Positions 38,306 through 49,286 of a DNA stretch of 64,000 nt are shown piece after piece. A program made the translations under genes and the position numbers. This DNA is from Delphinus delphis. Its lineage: Eukaryota; Chordata; Mammalia; Artiodactyla; Delphinidae. The notes beneath the pieces were generated by a model. The model was not told where the DNA came from. It was given only the letters and a program-made list of their open reading frames with translations, and made no database searches. The DNA lies in NCBI RefSeq assembly GCF_949987515.2, contig NC_082684.1, forward strand, positions 50,744,006 through 50,808,005, read 5' to 3'. Each line of letters begins with the position of its first letter. Position 1 is the first letter of the stretch.

Positions 38306-38313
38306 TGACGTCA
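38306..38313 (+). promoter_or_regulatory. CRE/ATF site in the 7SL copy A promoter
   Basis: A perfect palindromic TGACGTCA lies 50 to 43 bases upstream of the 7SL start. Human 7SL transcription depends on an ATF/CREB site at this position, so this is very likely its functional counterpart. A GC box (about 38295) lies just upstream, and a weaker CRE-like TGACATCA overlapping a CACGTG E-box lies at 38220-38231. Confidence 0.85.
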
Positions 38314-38326
38314 CCGCGCCACAACC

Positions 38327-38331
38327 TCTAG
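38327..38331 (+). promoter_or_regulatory. -29 TCTAG element of 7SL copy A
   Basis: TCTAG begins 29 bases before the RNA start, the place a TATA-like element would take. The same pentamer is at exactly -29 in copy B (49336-49340) although the surrounding flanks are otherwise unrelated. Confidence 0.5.
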
Positions 38332-38355
38332 TAACTCGTTGCAGCAAATCTCATC

Positions 38356-38654
38356 GCCGGGCGCGGTGGCGCGTGCCTGTAGTCCCAGCTACTCGGGAGG
38401 CTGAGGCAGGAGGATCGCTTGAGCCCAGGAGTTCTGGGCTGTAGTGCGCTATGCCGATCGGGTGTCCGCACTAAGTTCGGCATCAATATGGTGACCTCCC
38501 GGGAGCGGGGGACCACCAGGTTGCCTAAGGAGGGGTGAACCGGCCCAGGTCGGAAACGGAGCAGGTCAAAACTCCCGTGCTGATCAGTAGTGGGATCGCG
38601 CCTGTGAATAGCCACTGCACTCCAGCCTGGGCAACATAGCGAGACCCCGTCTCT
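38356..38654 (+). ncRNA. RN7SL: 7SL RNA gene copy A (signal recognition particle RNA)
   Basis: This is a full-length 299-nt SRP RNA gene. SRP RNA scaffolds the ribonucleoprotein that recognises signal peptides at the ribosome and targets them to the ER. Visible: the start gccgggcgcggtggcgcg, the Alu-domain 5' arm, the central S-domain (the single-stranded region with gatcgggtgtccgcac, helix 8 with the gcaggtcaaaactccc symmetric loop), the 3' Alu-domain strand ending gagaccccgtctct, and a TTTT Pol III terminator directly at the end. It carries the S-domain, so it is 7SL proper and not an Alu-type SINE. Upstream lie a perfect CRE (TGACGTCA) at -50 to -43 and TCTAG at -29, as expected for a functional 7SL gene. 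There are no indels against copy B; the two differ only at RNA positions 69 and 174. Human 14q21 carries the expressed 7SL genes close to NEMF and ARF6, so this is probably an orthologue of one of them. Confidence 0.95.
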
Positions 38655-38657
38655 TTT
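38654..38657 (+). terminator. Pol III terminator of 7SL copy A
   Basis: Four T residues overlap the last base of the 7SL RNA, the standard RNA polymerase III stop signal. Confidence 0.85.
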
Positions 38658-38879
38658 GTTTGCCTGCCCCTCCCTCATTTAAGGAAAACCTGTATCTTCT
38701 AAATCCGTGTATTTCCCCTAAACAAATAACAAATGTTTGCCTTTTACCAGATTCATACTTTTTACGAGTTCAGTAGTTCACTAATGTGTGCATTAAAAGT
38801 TGACGAGATATAACTGGTCTTTATTACTGACTCTCTCTTCCCACTGTTTTACGCTTGTCTCCTATTTTACGTTCCTTTA

Positions 38880-39550
38880 CAGTTAAGGCTCACCGGGTAA
38901 GTTGGATGCTCGGGTAGTTGTAGCCACCTCATCGCTGACCCCTACTGGAGAATCGTCAAAACGTCTTTGCGAAAAGCTGTTATCACCCTCGAAGCCAGCA
39001 GGGGATGCTCGTTTTCTCACAACCTATTGGAGAAAATGGCTGCCCGGCATCAGTGCAAAAAGTTCACCTCCGAGGCCACATTTCCTAAGTTCTTCCCACG
39101 GCGGTCCAGTTGGCTACTTTGTTACCGCCATTTCCCTTACCTAACCCGGACCTTCCCTGACAGGGTCACCTTCATTCACCACTCTCCTGTCAAGGTTTTT
39201 GCTTTTAACTGTTGCTGGCGGAAGATCCGGCTTTTATCCGAATCCTTACATTCTGCCCATTTACAGATAGGGCTGACCTTCCGACGGGGAACCCGGATAC
39301 TCCCTCCTTGTAGGGGAAAAAGCAATCCAAGAGGAGCCCAGGCGTCCCTATGAAAGCCGAGGTGACGGAGCAGCGTGGCAGAATGCCGTCAGCCTGTCGC
39401 TCCCCTTGGTTCTCGGATTGCCAACAGCTAACGTTAGAGGTGGAATTGAAGTGCAGGCAATTCGAACATTGGGTGAGCTTGGGTCTGGAACTCAGTTGAT
39501 GAGAGCAACGCCTGAGAGCCCTCCACTGAGCTATGTAAGGCAAGTGTTAT
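38880..39550. promoter_or_regulatory. Unique CpG-containing segment with YY1, ETS and CTCF-like motifs
   Basis: No repeat is recognised here. Visible motifs: AAAATGGCTGCC (YY1-like, 39033-39044), ACCGCCATTT (YY1-like on the other strand, 39123-39132), GGCGGAAGAT (ETS-like, about 39217), and CCAGCAGGGGATGCT (CTCF-like with two mismatches, 38995-39009). It lies just downstream of 7SL copy A. The short open frames encode nothing recognisable. It may be a small promoter or enhancer; this is inference from motif clustering. Confidence 0.35.
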
Positions 39551-39673
39551 CTTTATCTCGCTTTTAAAAGAAATAAGTAAATAAGGTATGAACGAAGAGA
39601 ATCTCTAAAATTGCCTGAAGTTTTTGGTGGTCTGCGGTAGTAATTTCATCTTTATGAAAGAATTGTCTTAGAG

Positions 39674-39907
39674 CAGGGGTCCCCAACCCCCGGACCGCGG
39701 TCCGCAGCCTGTTAGGAACCCGGCCGCACAGCAGGAGGTGAGCGGCGGGTGAGCGAGCGAAGCTTCATCTGCCGCCCCCCATCGCCCCCCATCACTCGCA
39801 TTACCGCCTGAGCCATCCCGCCACACACTCGCCCCCTCATCCCGGTCCGTGGAAAAATTATCTTCCTCGAAACCTGTCCCTGGTGCCAGAAAGGTTGGGG
39901 ACCGCTG
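39674..39907 (+). mobile_element. hAT-type nonautonomous DNA transposon
   Basis: The terminal inverted repeats begin caggggtccccaac and end gttggggaccgctg. An exact 8-bp target-site duplication, tcttagag, flanks it at 39666-39673 and 39908-39915; 8 bp is the hAT signature. At 234 bp it is an internally deleted, GC-rich member of a mammalian hAT family. The boundary is among the clearest in the window. Confidence 0.85.
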
Positions 39908-40552
39908 TCTTAGAGGATTCCTTTTTAAATTTAGGCATTTTAGGGGCAGTGGAAATTGATCAAGCATCCACATCAGTCTTAAAATTAATCTGATAATCTA
40001 TTGGGCATTTAAAGGCTCTGAACACAGACTTTCACAACTTCTAAAATGAAGAGGAAAGGGGACCATGTAGTAAGCTTTTCATAAAAACTAATTGTATTCA
40101 GTTTTTTTTAGGTGACTCATTCCATTTGAACAAACATAACTGTTAGAAAAGGCCCTTCTTGAGTTGCACAGACCTCTTCCCCCCGGTTGCTTCTGGGTCT
40201 GCCCTCTACAACTATGTGGAATAAATCTTTTTCCAATTATTCAGGAAAATTTTTCAAGAATGTAAAAGTCACCTCCAAATGAGTGCATTTTCACCAAATA
40301 TTAATATATAGAGATGCTTTTTAACTTTTTTAATCTTTACCCAACTTCACCCAAAAAATGGGAAGCAAAATACTTCTGACATGTCTCATTTGTTTTTCAC
40401 TAAATAGATCCCTGAATTTGACCCAGAATGACTTAGCTGTGGATGTAAGGACTGCATTTGAGTAGCCACCTTTGTTAGCCCTGGGGTTCCTACCCACCTT
40501 TGGTGTATTCCACCCTCTGGGAGAACTTCTCAGCTTTGCAGAACTGAGGTGT

Positions 40553-41002
40553 GGTAGGCAGGATAATGCCCCTCCCCTGCAAAGAAGTGAACTTCCTAAT
40601 ACCTAGCACCTGTTGATAGGTTACCTTAGGAGGTGAGAGGGATTTTACAAATGTGAGTAAATTAAGAATCTTGAGATGGGGAGATTATCCTGGATTATCC
40701 CATTGGGCCCAATGTAATTACAAGGATCCTTATAGGAGGGAGGCAAGAGGGTCAGAGAAGGAGATGTGGCCTGGAAGCAGAGATTGGAGCCATGCAGGGT
40801 TGCCAATCAAGGAATGTGAACAGCCTCTGGAAGCTGGAAAAGGCAAGGAAACAGATTCTCCCCTAGAGCTTCCAGAACCACTGCATCCATGCTGACCTAT
40901 TTGGGACTTCTGACCTTCAGAGTTGTAAGATAATACATTTGTGTCGCTTAAGCCACTCAATTCGTGGTAATTTGTTACAGCAGCAATAGAAAACATCTAC
41001 AA
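40553..41002 (+). mobile_element. MaLR solo LTR (MLT1-like)
   Basis: Begins with gtggtaggcaggataatg and ends with the typical taagccact...ggtaatttgttac motif and polyadenylation region of MLT1-type LTRs. The internal ccttataggagggaggcaag segment is also typical. About 450 bp, diverged. Confidence 0.7.
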
Positions 41003-41175
41003 GGTTAGTCTGTACCTGAAAAAACTTGTGAGATCAGAAAGGAATCATTCCAGTAACTGTCTTCTTTAAAATGCTTGTACTTTTTTTTTTGAACTTTTCA
41101 TGTTCAGCAAGTTTTCAGGCTCAATCTTTTTCGTGTGTGTGTGTGTGTGTCTTTCTTTAAAGCATAATATTTTAG

Positions 41176-41232
41176 CAATTCATCATCTATTCATCTATCC
41201 ATCCACCCATTCATTTATTCATCTATCCATTT
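41176..41232. repeat. Degenerate (ATCC/ATTC)n simple repeat
   Basis: Imperfect tetranucleotide array of the catctatccatccacccattc type. A (GT)n run of about 9 units is nearby at about 41133-41150. Confidence 0.8.
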
Positions 41233-41984
41233 TTAAAAAGTTATGTGCCAAATATTTACGAGATCCTACGTTGATACTAGATAATCAGAAATAATATAGT
41301 CCAAGCCATTGCCTTTGTAGGGCTTCAGGTCTAGTGGGAGGGAGGGGTAACAGTCATTTTAAAATGGACCACCTAAGGTGACTTAAGTTCTCATGATCCC
41401 TGAAGAGTATACCTAATTCATTAGCCTGCCTGAATGCCTGAAATAGCCAACACCAAAAACTCTCTCCTGGGTTAAAGCATGGTTTTCAGAAGGCCACTGT
41501 TACAAATGCACTTTGTTTGGCATTTACTCGACACCATTACTGAATACATAATTTAACCATCCACCCAATACTTGGTTATACTTTACAATTTCCTACAACA
41601 TCCATGAAAGAAGTTCAATATATCATGCAGCTGACCATACTTTTTTTTTAAGCCTTTAATTTTGTTAATGGTGGGATATTTTAGACATACAGCAACTTTA
41701 AAGTTTTATGTTTTCAAACTTACTAAACCTTATCCTTTATGGTTTCTGCTTTTGGTGTTTTGCTTTGAAGGATCTCACCCATTCCAAAGACATAGAAATA
41801 ATGACATTACTGTTTAGGACTCTTTTATCTTTGGCATACACACATCCCTGATTAAAAAATAATGCTTGGTCTCTCCAAAACAATGCATTTTGTCCTTTAC
41901 TTTGCTTTACTATTAATATTAGAACACTTTCTTTTAAAACATTTTTTTTGCTTAAATTTGCCTATTGTTTGTGTTATCTATAGG

Positions 41985-42353
41985 GTATACTGTAGATCAA
42001 ATATTTGCGCCCCCTCAAAATTCCATATGTTGAAACCAATCCTCAATGTGATAGTATTTGGATGTGGTGTCTTTGGGAGGTGATTAGGTCATGAAGGTGG
42101 AGTCCTCATGAGTGGGATTAAGTGCCCTTATAAAAGAAACCCTAGAGAGCACCTTTGCCCCTTCCACCACGTGAGGTCACAGCAAGAAGACAGCTGTCTA
42201 TGAACCAGGAAGCAGGTCTTCACCAGACACACATCTGTGGGCATCCTGATCGTGGACTTCCCAGTCTCCAGGATTGTAAGAATAAAGTGTTCCTCGTTTA
42301 AGCCACCCAGACTATGGTATTTTTGTTATAGCAGGCTGAAGGAACTAAGACAG
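41985..42353 (+). mobile_element. MaLR solo LTR (MLT1/MST-like)
   Basis: Contains the conserved MaLR features in order: gttgaaaccaatcctcaatg, gggaggtgattaggtcatg, cccttataaaagaaaccc, accacgtgaggtcacagc, aataaag polyadenylation signal and taagccacccagactatgg. Solo and less diverged than the LTR at 40.6 kb. Confidence 0.75.
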
Positions 42354-42354
42354 T

Positions 42355-42842
42355 GAACAACAAACTACTCCAAAGCTTACTTGCTTGAAATAACAACTAT
42401 TTTATATCTCATTATTTTGAGTGTCAGGAATTTGGGCAAAGCTCTGCTGGACTATTCTTGTGCTCCAGGTGATATTGATTGTGGACACTTGGTGGTATTC
42501 AGCTGATGGCTGATCTAATCTGGAGGGTCCAAGATGCCTTAATTCACATGCCTGGTACCTTGGCAGGCTTGTCTGTAAAACTGCATTCAGTCAGGCCCAT
42601 CTGCCTCTCCAAGTAGTCGGAAGGCCTCTCTGTGGCAGGTTGTGAGATTTCTTACATAGCAATTCGGGCTTCAAGAGACGAAGTTGGAAGCTACCAGTCC
42701 TCTTAAAGGCTAGAGACAGAAATAGCATAGTATCACTTCTGTCTGCTGTGCTTTATTACTTAAAGCAGTCACAGGCCAGCCTAGATTCAAAGGTGTGGAG
42801 AAAACAGAACCTACTCTATGGGTGTGAAAGAATTTGTGGCCA
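42355..42842. other. Unresolved old transposon-like block
   Basis: Contains gaataacaactattttatatctcat-style text, ctctgctggactattcttg and gagaagttggaagctacc-like text, reminiscent of an old hAT element. No ends were found. Confidence 0.3.
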
Positions 42843-42952
42843 GGACTTCCCTGGTGGTCCAGTGGTTAAGACTCTGTGCTTCCATTGCAGGGGGCACGGT
42901 TTCAATTCCTGGTTGGGGAACTAAGATGCAGTGCTGCGTGGCCAAAGAAAAA
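42843..42952 (+). mobile_element. Short CHR-1-like SINE, sense
   Basis: Flanked by aaagaatttgtggcca and aaagaatttgtgacca (one mismatch). Head cttccctggtggtccag, B-box cggtttcaattcctgg, ending gtggccaaagaaa. Confidence 0.9.
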
Positions 42953-42984
42953 AAAGAATTTGTGACCATTTTAAAACCCCGTCA

Positions 42985-43215
42985 CATGTATCCATTACCT
43001 TTTTATTTTTCCTTAACTTTTGTGAGGTATGTCATACATAAAGACACAAATGTAATGTAAAGTTTAAAGTGTTTATAAAGTGACCAACTATATAACTGGT
43101 ATTCAGAAATAGAACTTGCTAGCATCCTAGAAGCCCATACCCAAATACCCTTCCCTCTTGGACATAACCACTATTCTAACTTTGTGACATTATCTTGTTA
43201 TACTTTATGTTTTTA
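42985..43215 (-). mobile_element. Old L1 3' UTR remnant, antisense
   Basis: tcataaagacacaaatg, aagtgaccaactatataact and ggacataaccactattctaac are the pattern of old antisense L1M tails. Diverged. Confidence 0.4.
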
Positions 43216-44039
43216 CCACCTGTGTATGCATCTCTAAATAGCTATTCCTTCTTTGAACAGTGTTGACTTCTAGGAAGTTCTTCATTGTATTAAGACAACT
43301 TACTTCCCTAAAATCTTCTCTCATTAGTAGTAACTATAACCCTAGGGGTTACAGATAACAAATCAAACATTTCTATCCATCAACACCTCAACCATTTCTT
43401 ACACTGCATGGTTTCAATCTCATTTCACCTTTCTGCTTGTCCAGTTTGTGTATCTTTCTTGGAACGTATGACCCCCAATACAGAGCATAATATTCTATCT
43501 CTGGTTTATCATCTAAGCATAGGACTGGAATATCTCATCTCTTATTCTAGATCTCAAACTTCTATTGAGAAAGCCAAATAACACTGATGCCTAATGCTGA
43601 CTTTATGAGACTAAAATACGTAATATAAAACAATGCCAGGAGCTTAATTTATGGCTAGTGAATAAATAAATGGGTGAATAAAAAAAACTTGTAAAAATTT
43701 GCCAGACTGGAATATTGTGCGGTAGGGAACTCCCAGGCTCTGTCTGTCCCTCTCAGAAGCAATGAATAAGCTGGCAAAAACTGTCAGAATCATCTTTTTC
43801 AGAACTTTAGAATCTAGGTTTAAAAACCTATAGCAAGCAGGGAAATGTTTAATGAAGACCAAAAACGGCAGAATTTCAGTACCAGAGCTCTGTGGCCTTT
43901 TCATTTTCTGTTACCGTTCCCCACTCCTCAGTTCAGCAGTAAGAGATGCCCTAAGGGATTTCATATTCTTGGTTCACTCTTCCTTCCTTCATTGTGGAGT
44001 AGCAATCAGATTTCTCCTTAGTAGTCAGGACAAATCACT

Positions 44040-47000
44040 GCAGCCCATGTAGTAACTCCCTTCTTTGCCTTTGATTCAGAGGCATGAAGAGCCCAAAGTG
44101 ACTAGGCGGTAGTCTAAACTTTTAGTTCAATGGAATGATCATTGTGTCTCCTGGAGGAAGCATTTCTCCCCTTAGAACTGAGACCTCTAGGCCAGCAGAT
44201 TTCAAGACCATGAGGAACAGGAAGCAAATTTTTGGCTAGAGAGTTACTAGGGGTGATAGTGAGTGGTGCCACTCCCACTTCCAGCCCTTTCTTCCTGGAT
44301 TCATGAATATTGGCTATGGCCGAAACAGCACCGTATATTGGACACTGAGTCAGAGCATATACAGCCTCCTGGAGAACCTTGCCTCAGCCCTGCAAAGTAT
44401 TGGCACCCAGCTGTGTTGTAACTGAATCTTTGAAAGGTCATGCTATCGTTCTATCAAGTCAGCTGCTTCAGGATGGTGGAGAAAATGGTAAAACCAGTGA
44501 AATCCATGAGCACGGGCCCATTGCTACACTTCATTTGCTGTGAAGTGAGTTCCTGGATTAGAAGCAATGCTGTGTGAAATACCATGATGGTGGAAAAGGC
44601 ATTCTGTAAGCCCATGGATGGTAGTTTTGGCAGAAGCATTGCATGTAGGGTAGGCAGATCTGCACCCAAAATATATGTCTAATCCAATAACAGGAAAACT
44701 TTGCCCCTTCCATGATGGAAGAGGTCCAGTGTCATCAACCTGCCACCCTGGGGAAGGGTGCCACGTCCAGGACTCAGTGTTGGCCTCTGCTGTTGGCTGA
44801 TTGGGCACTTGGCACTGGTTGCAGCCAGGTCTGCCTTGGTGAGTGGAAGTCCATGTTGCTGAGCCCGTGCGTAAGCTCCATCTGCCACCGTGGCCACTTT
44901 GTTCATGAGCCCTTTGGATGATGACACAGGTGGCTGGGGAAGGAGGCTGATTAGTATCCACAGAATAAGTTGGTCATCTGATCCACTTGATTATTAAAAT
45001 CCTCCTCTGCTTAGACCACTCTTTGGTGAGCATTCATATGGGACACAAATACCTTCACATTCTTCACCCATTCTGATAAGTCTATCCACATACCTCTCCC
45101 AGACTTCATCATCACCAATTTTCAAATTATGTTCCTTCCAGGTCCCTGATCATCTAGCCAAACAATTGGCCACAGCCCATGAATTGGTATATAATTGCAT
45201 AGCTAGTCATTTCTCCTTCCAAGCAAAATGAACAACCAGGTACACTGCTCAAAGTTCTGCCCACTGGGAGGATTTCCTTCACCACATCGCTTCAAGGATG
45301 TCCCAGAAAGGGGCAATAGTGCTGCAGCTGTCCACTTTAGGGTGGCGCCTGCATATCATACACCCGGCGCAAGTCTTCTCTTCCTCTGTCAACTGATTGT
45401 AGGGAACTCCGCATGAGGCCATAGGTGCAGGCTGGGAGAGAGAAGGTGGTATAGAAGGAGCGGGGAACATGGGCATTTGGACCACTTCTTCATGTAACTT
45501 ATTTGTACCTTCAGGACCTGCTTGGGTCTGATCTCATATCTACCTCTTCCATTTGATGATGGAGGGCTATTGTACATCCTCAACTTTATGGCGTGGTGGT
45601 CAGGTAACACTTAGTTCATGGTGGGCAGCTCAGGTTGCATGATAACTTTGGTGGCCTGTGGTTAAGCATTCAGTCTCTCCTAAGGCCCTGTAGCAGGCCA
45701 AATGCTGTTTCTTAAAAGGAGAGCAGTTATCCACAGAGGATGGCAGGGCTTTGTTCCAAAATTCTAAGGGCCTACACTGTGCTTCACCTGTAGGAGCCGG
45801 CCAAACGCTACAGACTGTATCCCTGTCTGCCACTGCCACTGCAAGCTCCATTGGATCTGCTGGATCATATGGTCCAAGTGGCAGAGCAGCTGGCATGGCA
45901 GCCTGGACCTGCTACAGAGCCTTCTCCTGGTATGGACCCTACTCAAAATTAGCAGCTCTTTGTGTCCCTCAGTAAATGGGCCAAAGTAATACACCCAAAT
46001 GAGGAATATGTTGTCTCCAAAATCCAAAGAGGCCCACTAGGTGTTGTACCACTTTTTTGGTTGTAAAGGGGCCAGATGCAACAACTTAAACTTCGCGTTA
46101 AAAGGGATATCTTGACTTATACCACACCACTGGATCCCTAGAAATTTCTCTGAGGCAGTTCTCTGAATTTTTGTCAGATTTATTTCCTCCTTCTGACACA
46201 CAAATACCTTACCAATAAGTATAGAGTAGTTGCTACTTCTTTTCCTTAGGTCCAATCAGCATGGTGTCATCAGTGTAATGGACCAGTATGATATCTTGTA
46301 GAAGGGAAAGATGATCAAGGTCCCTGTGAACTGAATTATGATATAGGGATGGAGAGTTGATACTCCTGAAGTAGGACAGTGAAGGTGTGTTTCTGGCCTT
46401 GCCAGCTGAAAATAAACTGCTTCTGGTGGTCTTTCTAATAGAGATGGAGAAAAAGACATTGCCAGATCAACAGCTGCATAGCAGGGACCAGGGGATGTGT
46501 TAATTTGCTCAAGCAATGAAACCACCTCTGGTATAGCAACTCCTATTGGAGTCACCACCAGGTTAACCTTACAACAATGCACTGTTATTCTCCAAGATCC
46601 ATCTGTCTTCTACACAGGCCAAATAGGTGAGTTGAATGGTATGTGGTGGGGATCACCACCCCTGCATCTTTCAAGTCCTTGATGGTGGCAGTAATCTCTT
46701 CAATCCTTCCAGGAATGCAGTATTGCTTTTGGTTTACTATTCCCTACATAGAGACAGTTTTAGTGGCTTCCACTTGGCCTTTCGCCCATAATTGCCCTCA
46801 TTCTACAGGTCAGGAAACCTGTGTGGGGATTCTGCTAGTAGCTGACTATGGGGATTCCACTTATGAGTTCCAGCACTGGGGAAATACCCACATGATGCAT
46901 TTGAGGACCCACTGGGCCCACTGTGAGACAGATCAGAGCTGAAACTCCATTGACCACCTCCTGACCTCCATAAGCCCCTACTCTTGACTGGACCACAGCG

Positions 47001-47665
47001 ATGTTTTGAGTCTCCTGGAATTAGTGTCAGTTCAGAGCCAGTGTCCAGTAATCCCCCAAAAGCCTGATCATTTCCTTTTCCCCAGTGCACAGTTATCTTG
47101 GTAAAAGGCCATAGATCCCTTTGGGGAAGTCTGGGAGAAAGATTAACAGTATGCATTTTTGGCAGTGTCCTTCCTCAAGGGGAGCCAGATTTCCTTTCAT
47201 ACAAGGGGTCCTGGTTCTGTAAACTGGCTCAAGTCTGGGAACTGAGGGAAAGACTATGACTCTGTTTTTATCATTTTTGTTCACTTGAGCTACTACTCTT
47301 TTGCTTATACAGACCAAGTAAGAATTTAGTAAGCTGCCCGTACATTTCATTTCTAGGAACACCGTGATCAAATAGACAGCACTCGGTCTCCATGAGTCAG
47401 ACTACCCTGATTGCTGCTTTGACTCTGCTGGCCACTATGATAATCACACCCAGCTTGCCTCTGGACATGGGGTGCTGCCATTGGACTCTGCCCCTCAGGC
47501 TCCAATTACTCTCCTTGCATTCAGGCTTCCCAATTCAGTGGCAGCAGTTCCCACTGTAAGTTCTGGCCTGCAGAGAAACGTGGTCACAGAGCTCTTCAAG
47601 GGTGCTGAGGGTCCCCTCACAGATTTATTTCTCACCGTTGTGGGGAAAGGAGTGTCCTCTGGGCC
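44040..47665 (-). mobile_element. ERV-L (class III endogenous retrovirus) internal region, decayed
   Basis: Fragments of retroviral pol read in order along the minus strand. A retropepsin piece with the active-site triplet Asp-Thr-Gly is at 46803-47156, a reverse-transcriptase piece at 46256-46582, RNase H and linker-like pieces at 45389-46027, and integrase core pieces at 44454-44961. The frames are broken by many stops and shifts, the integrase being split between two overlapping frames, so no functional protein can be made. Sequence 47170-47660 looks like the gag/protease side. The integrase style matches ERV-L rather than gamma- or betaretroviruses. No flanking ERV-L LTR in the same orientation was recognised. 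Confidence 0.75.
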
Positions 47666-47667
47666 AG

Positions 47668-48150
47668 GGTAGGCCGCCCCAAAATGTGCCCCAAAGGCAT
47701 ATTGATTATTTTGAATTACAGTTACTTAAGAAATGGCCAACACAAGAGAGATACTCTCACCCTCCTTTTCCCTGAAAGCAGGAAATAATCTCTCATGTGA
47801 AAGGTACATTCCCTGAATCTGAAAGTAGAAGGATACCTTTATCACCAGAGATAGGTAATTCAGGCTGAGAAGTCTGTATAAATGAACCTTGTTACTTCCC
47901 ATATTCTGTTTAGATTCTTCACTAATTAGCGCCCAAAACCTAAGTTTCCTTGTCCTGTCAATTCCTTACAAATTTATTTGTCTAAAAAGTATAAAAGCTG
48001 CCTGCTTTGGCCACTTCTTAGGTCCCATTTCTAAGAGACCTCCATGTGCATTAATTAAAATTTTGGGTTTTTTTTCCCCTGTTAATTTGTCTAGCGTCAA
48101 TTTTATTATTAGTCCAGCCACAAGAACTCAAAATGGATAGAAGGGGAGAT
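47668..48150 (+). mobile_element. LTR-like sequence abutting the ERV-L remnant
   Basis: A plus-oriented block with LTR architecture: a CCAAA-rich 5' part, a TATAAAA box at about 47990, and an ATTAAA polyadenylation-like hexamer about 60 bases later, then a T-rich R/U5-like end. It is opposite in orientation to the adjacent ERV-L body, so it is probably a separate solo LTR. Ends and target-site duplication are not clear. Confidence 0.45.
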
Positions 48151-48169
48151 TTCCCCCCCGACGCTACGT

Positions 48170-49285
48170 ATCGAATATTTCTACGAGTGGAAAGTAAAAT
48201 TAATAAATTATATCTTATTCTGAATGAAACTATATTGGTTCCTAATGATTGACCCTTCATCATTGACCACTTCATCTTCTAGAGATCAGTAAACTTCCAA
48301 GTATGTGCTCCAGGTCCCTTTCATCTTGGGACTTACAAATGCAGATACCTTGAGCCAAAGTTAAGGAATGATTCAAAATCTCCTGGTGTGGTGTCCAGGA
48401 ATTTGCTTTGATTATCTCCGTAGTAATCAGTGTATCACACTAAGACTTGAGAATCACAGCCCTAGATGCCCATAAGGCATCCATTAATAATTACCTCTAA
48501 CTTTTTGGTTGGGACAGATGCCAATGGCACCTGTTTGGATTTCAGATATTCACCTTTATCCTCTCTTTGAAAATTGGAAGATGATTTTCCCATTTCCTGT
48601 TGCCTCTTATTTTTCCCACAAGTCCTTAAGTATCCCTGGTTCAGAATTTTTTCAAAGTAGAGAAATTATTCCAAAACCCAGAAATGATAGAATTCAATAG
48701 TAAATGATAGAGTTTCTTTATCATTTTTACACTTATCTTCATCTCCTCTCCCCCTTATGTATTTTCTTGCATTTTACTTATGATGTTCATTTTCCTTGAC
48801 AGAGCAGAAGCAATGTATGGGTTAGTCAAGTGGCTGACTGTCTCAAGTATACCTTAAATTAGTATCCTGCTCCTATCTCATGGGTTTAGGGCCCTAAAGT
48901 GGGAGTTTTGATATGAAGTATTTCAGTTTTTGCTTATAAAGAAGCATCTGAGTGTTGTCCCTTTCAATGTGGAGTTTATACATGGGTTGCTTTTATGCAA
49001 AGTATTTAGGCATTATTTGGGTAATGCCTTCAGAGCCAACATAAGAACCTTAGCATTGTTTATGTACAGTTAAACCTCTCGCTTTTACTGTTTGCACTAC
49101 AGTCGACTTGGTTATCAGTCTTCCCTAAACCCTCCAAATGGTTTATTCCATATTTTGAGCTATTCTGCATGATTTTCTGTGCCATATGTCGCATTAATTC
49201 TGCGCTGTACCTGCTACAGTAGTCCCCTTAGCATCTACAATTCTGTTTCTTCTGAAATGTCAACCGTGCTCTTTTTACTTAGAGT
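48170..49285. other. Intergenic upstream of 7SL copy B
   Basis: AT-rich, with only the MER5-like scrap at 48365. No promoter-like motif except the CTCF-like site close to the 7SL gene. Confidence 0.45.
48365..48470 (+). mobile_element. MER5-like hAT fragment
   Basis: A short partial copy ending ttgagaatcacagccctaga, with an internal segment aatctcctggtgtgg. It is the right half of the same kind of element as at 24.3 kb. Confidence 0.45.
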
Positions 49286-49286
49286 C

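Noticed and set aside
38356..38654. 7SL copy A as an Alu-type SINE
   Set aside because: The full S-domain is present and there is no A-rich tail; Alu-type SINEs lack the S-domain, and 7SL-derived SINEs are not expected in whales.
38328..38678. Open frames of 70 to 116 codons across 7SL copy A, and the 95-codon frame across copy B
   Set aside because: They only translate the structured SRP RNA on one strand or the other; their near-identical peptides come from the duplicated RNA gene.
44454..47156. Possible intact retroviral protein in the ERV-L region
   Set aside because: Protease, polymerase and integrase pieces lie in different frames with many stops; nothing is close to full length.
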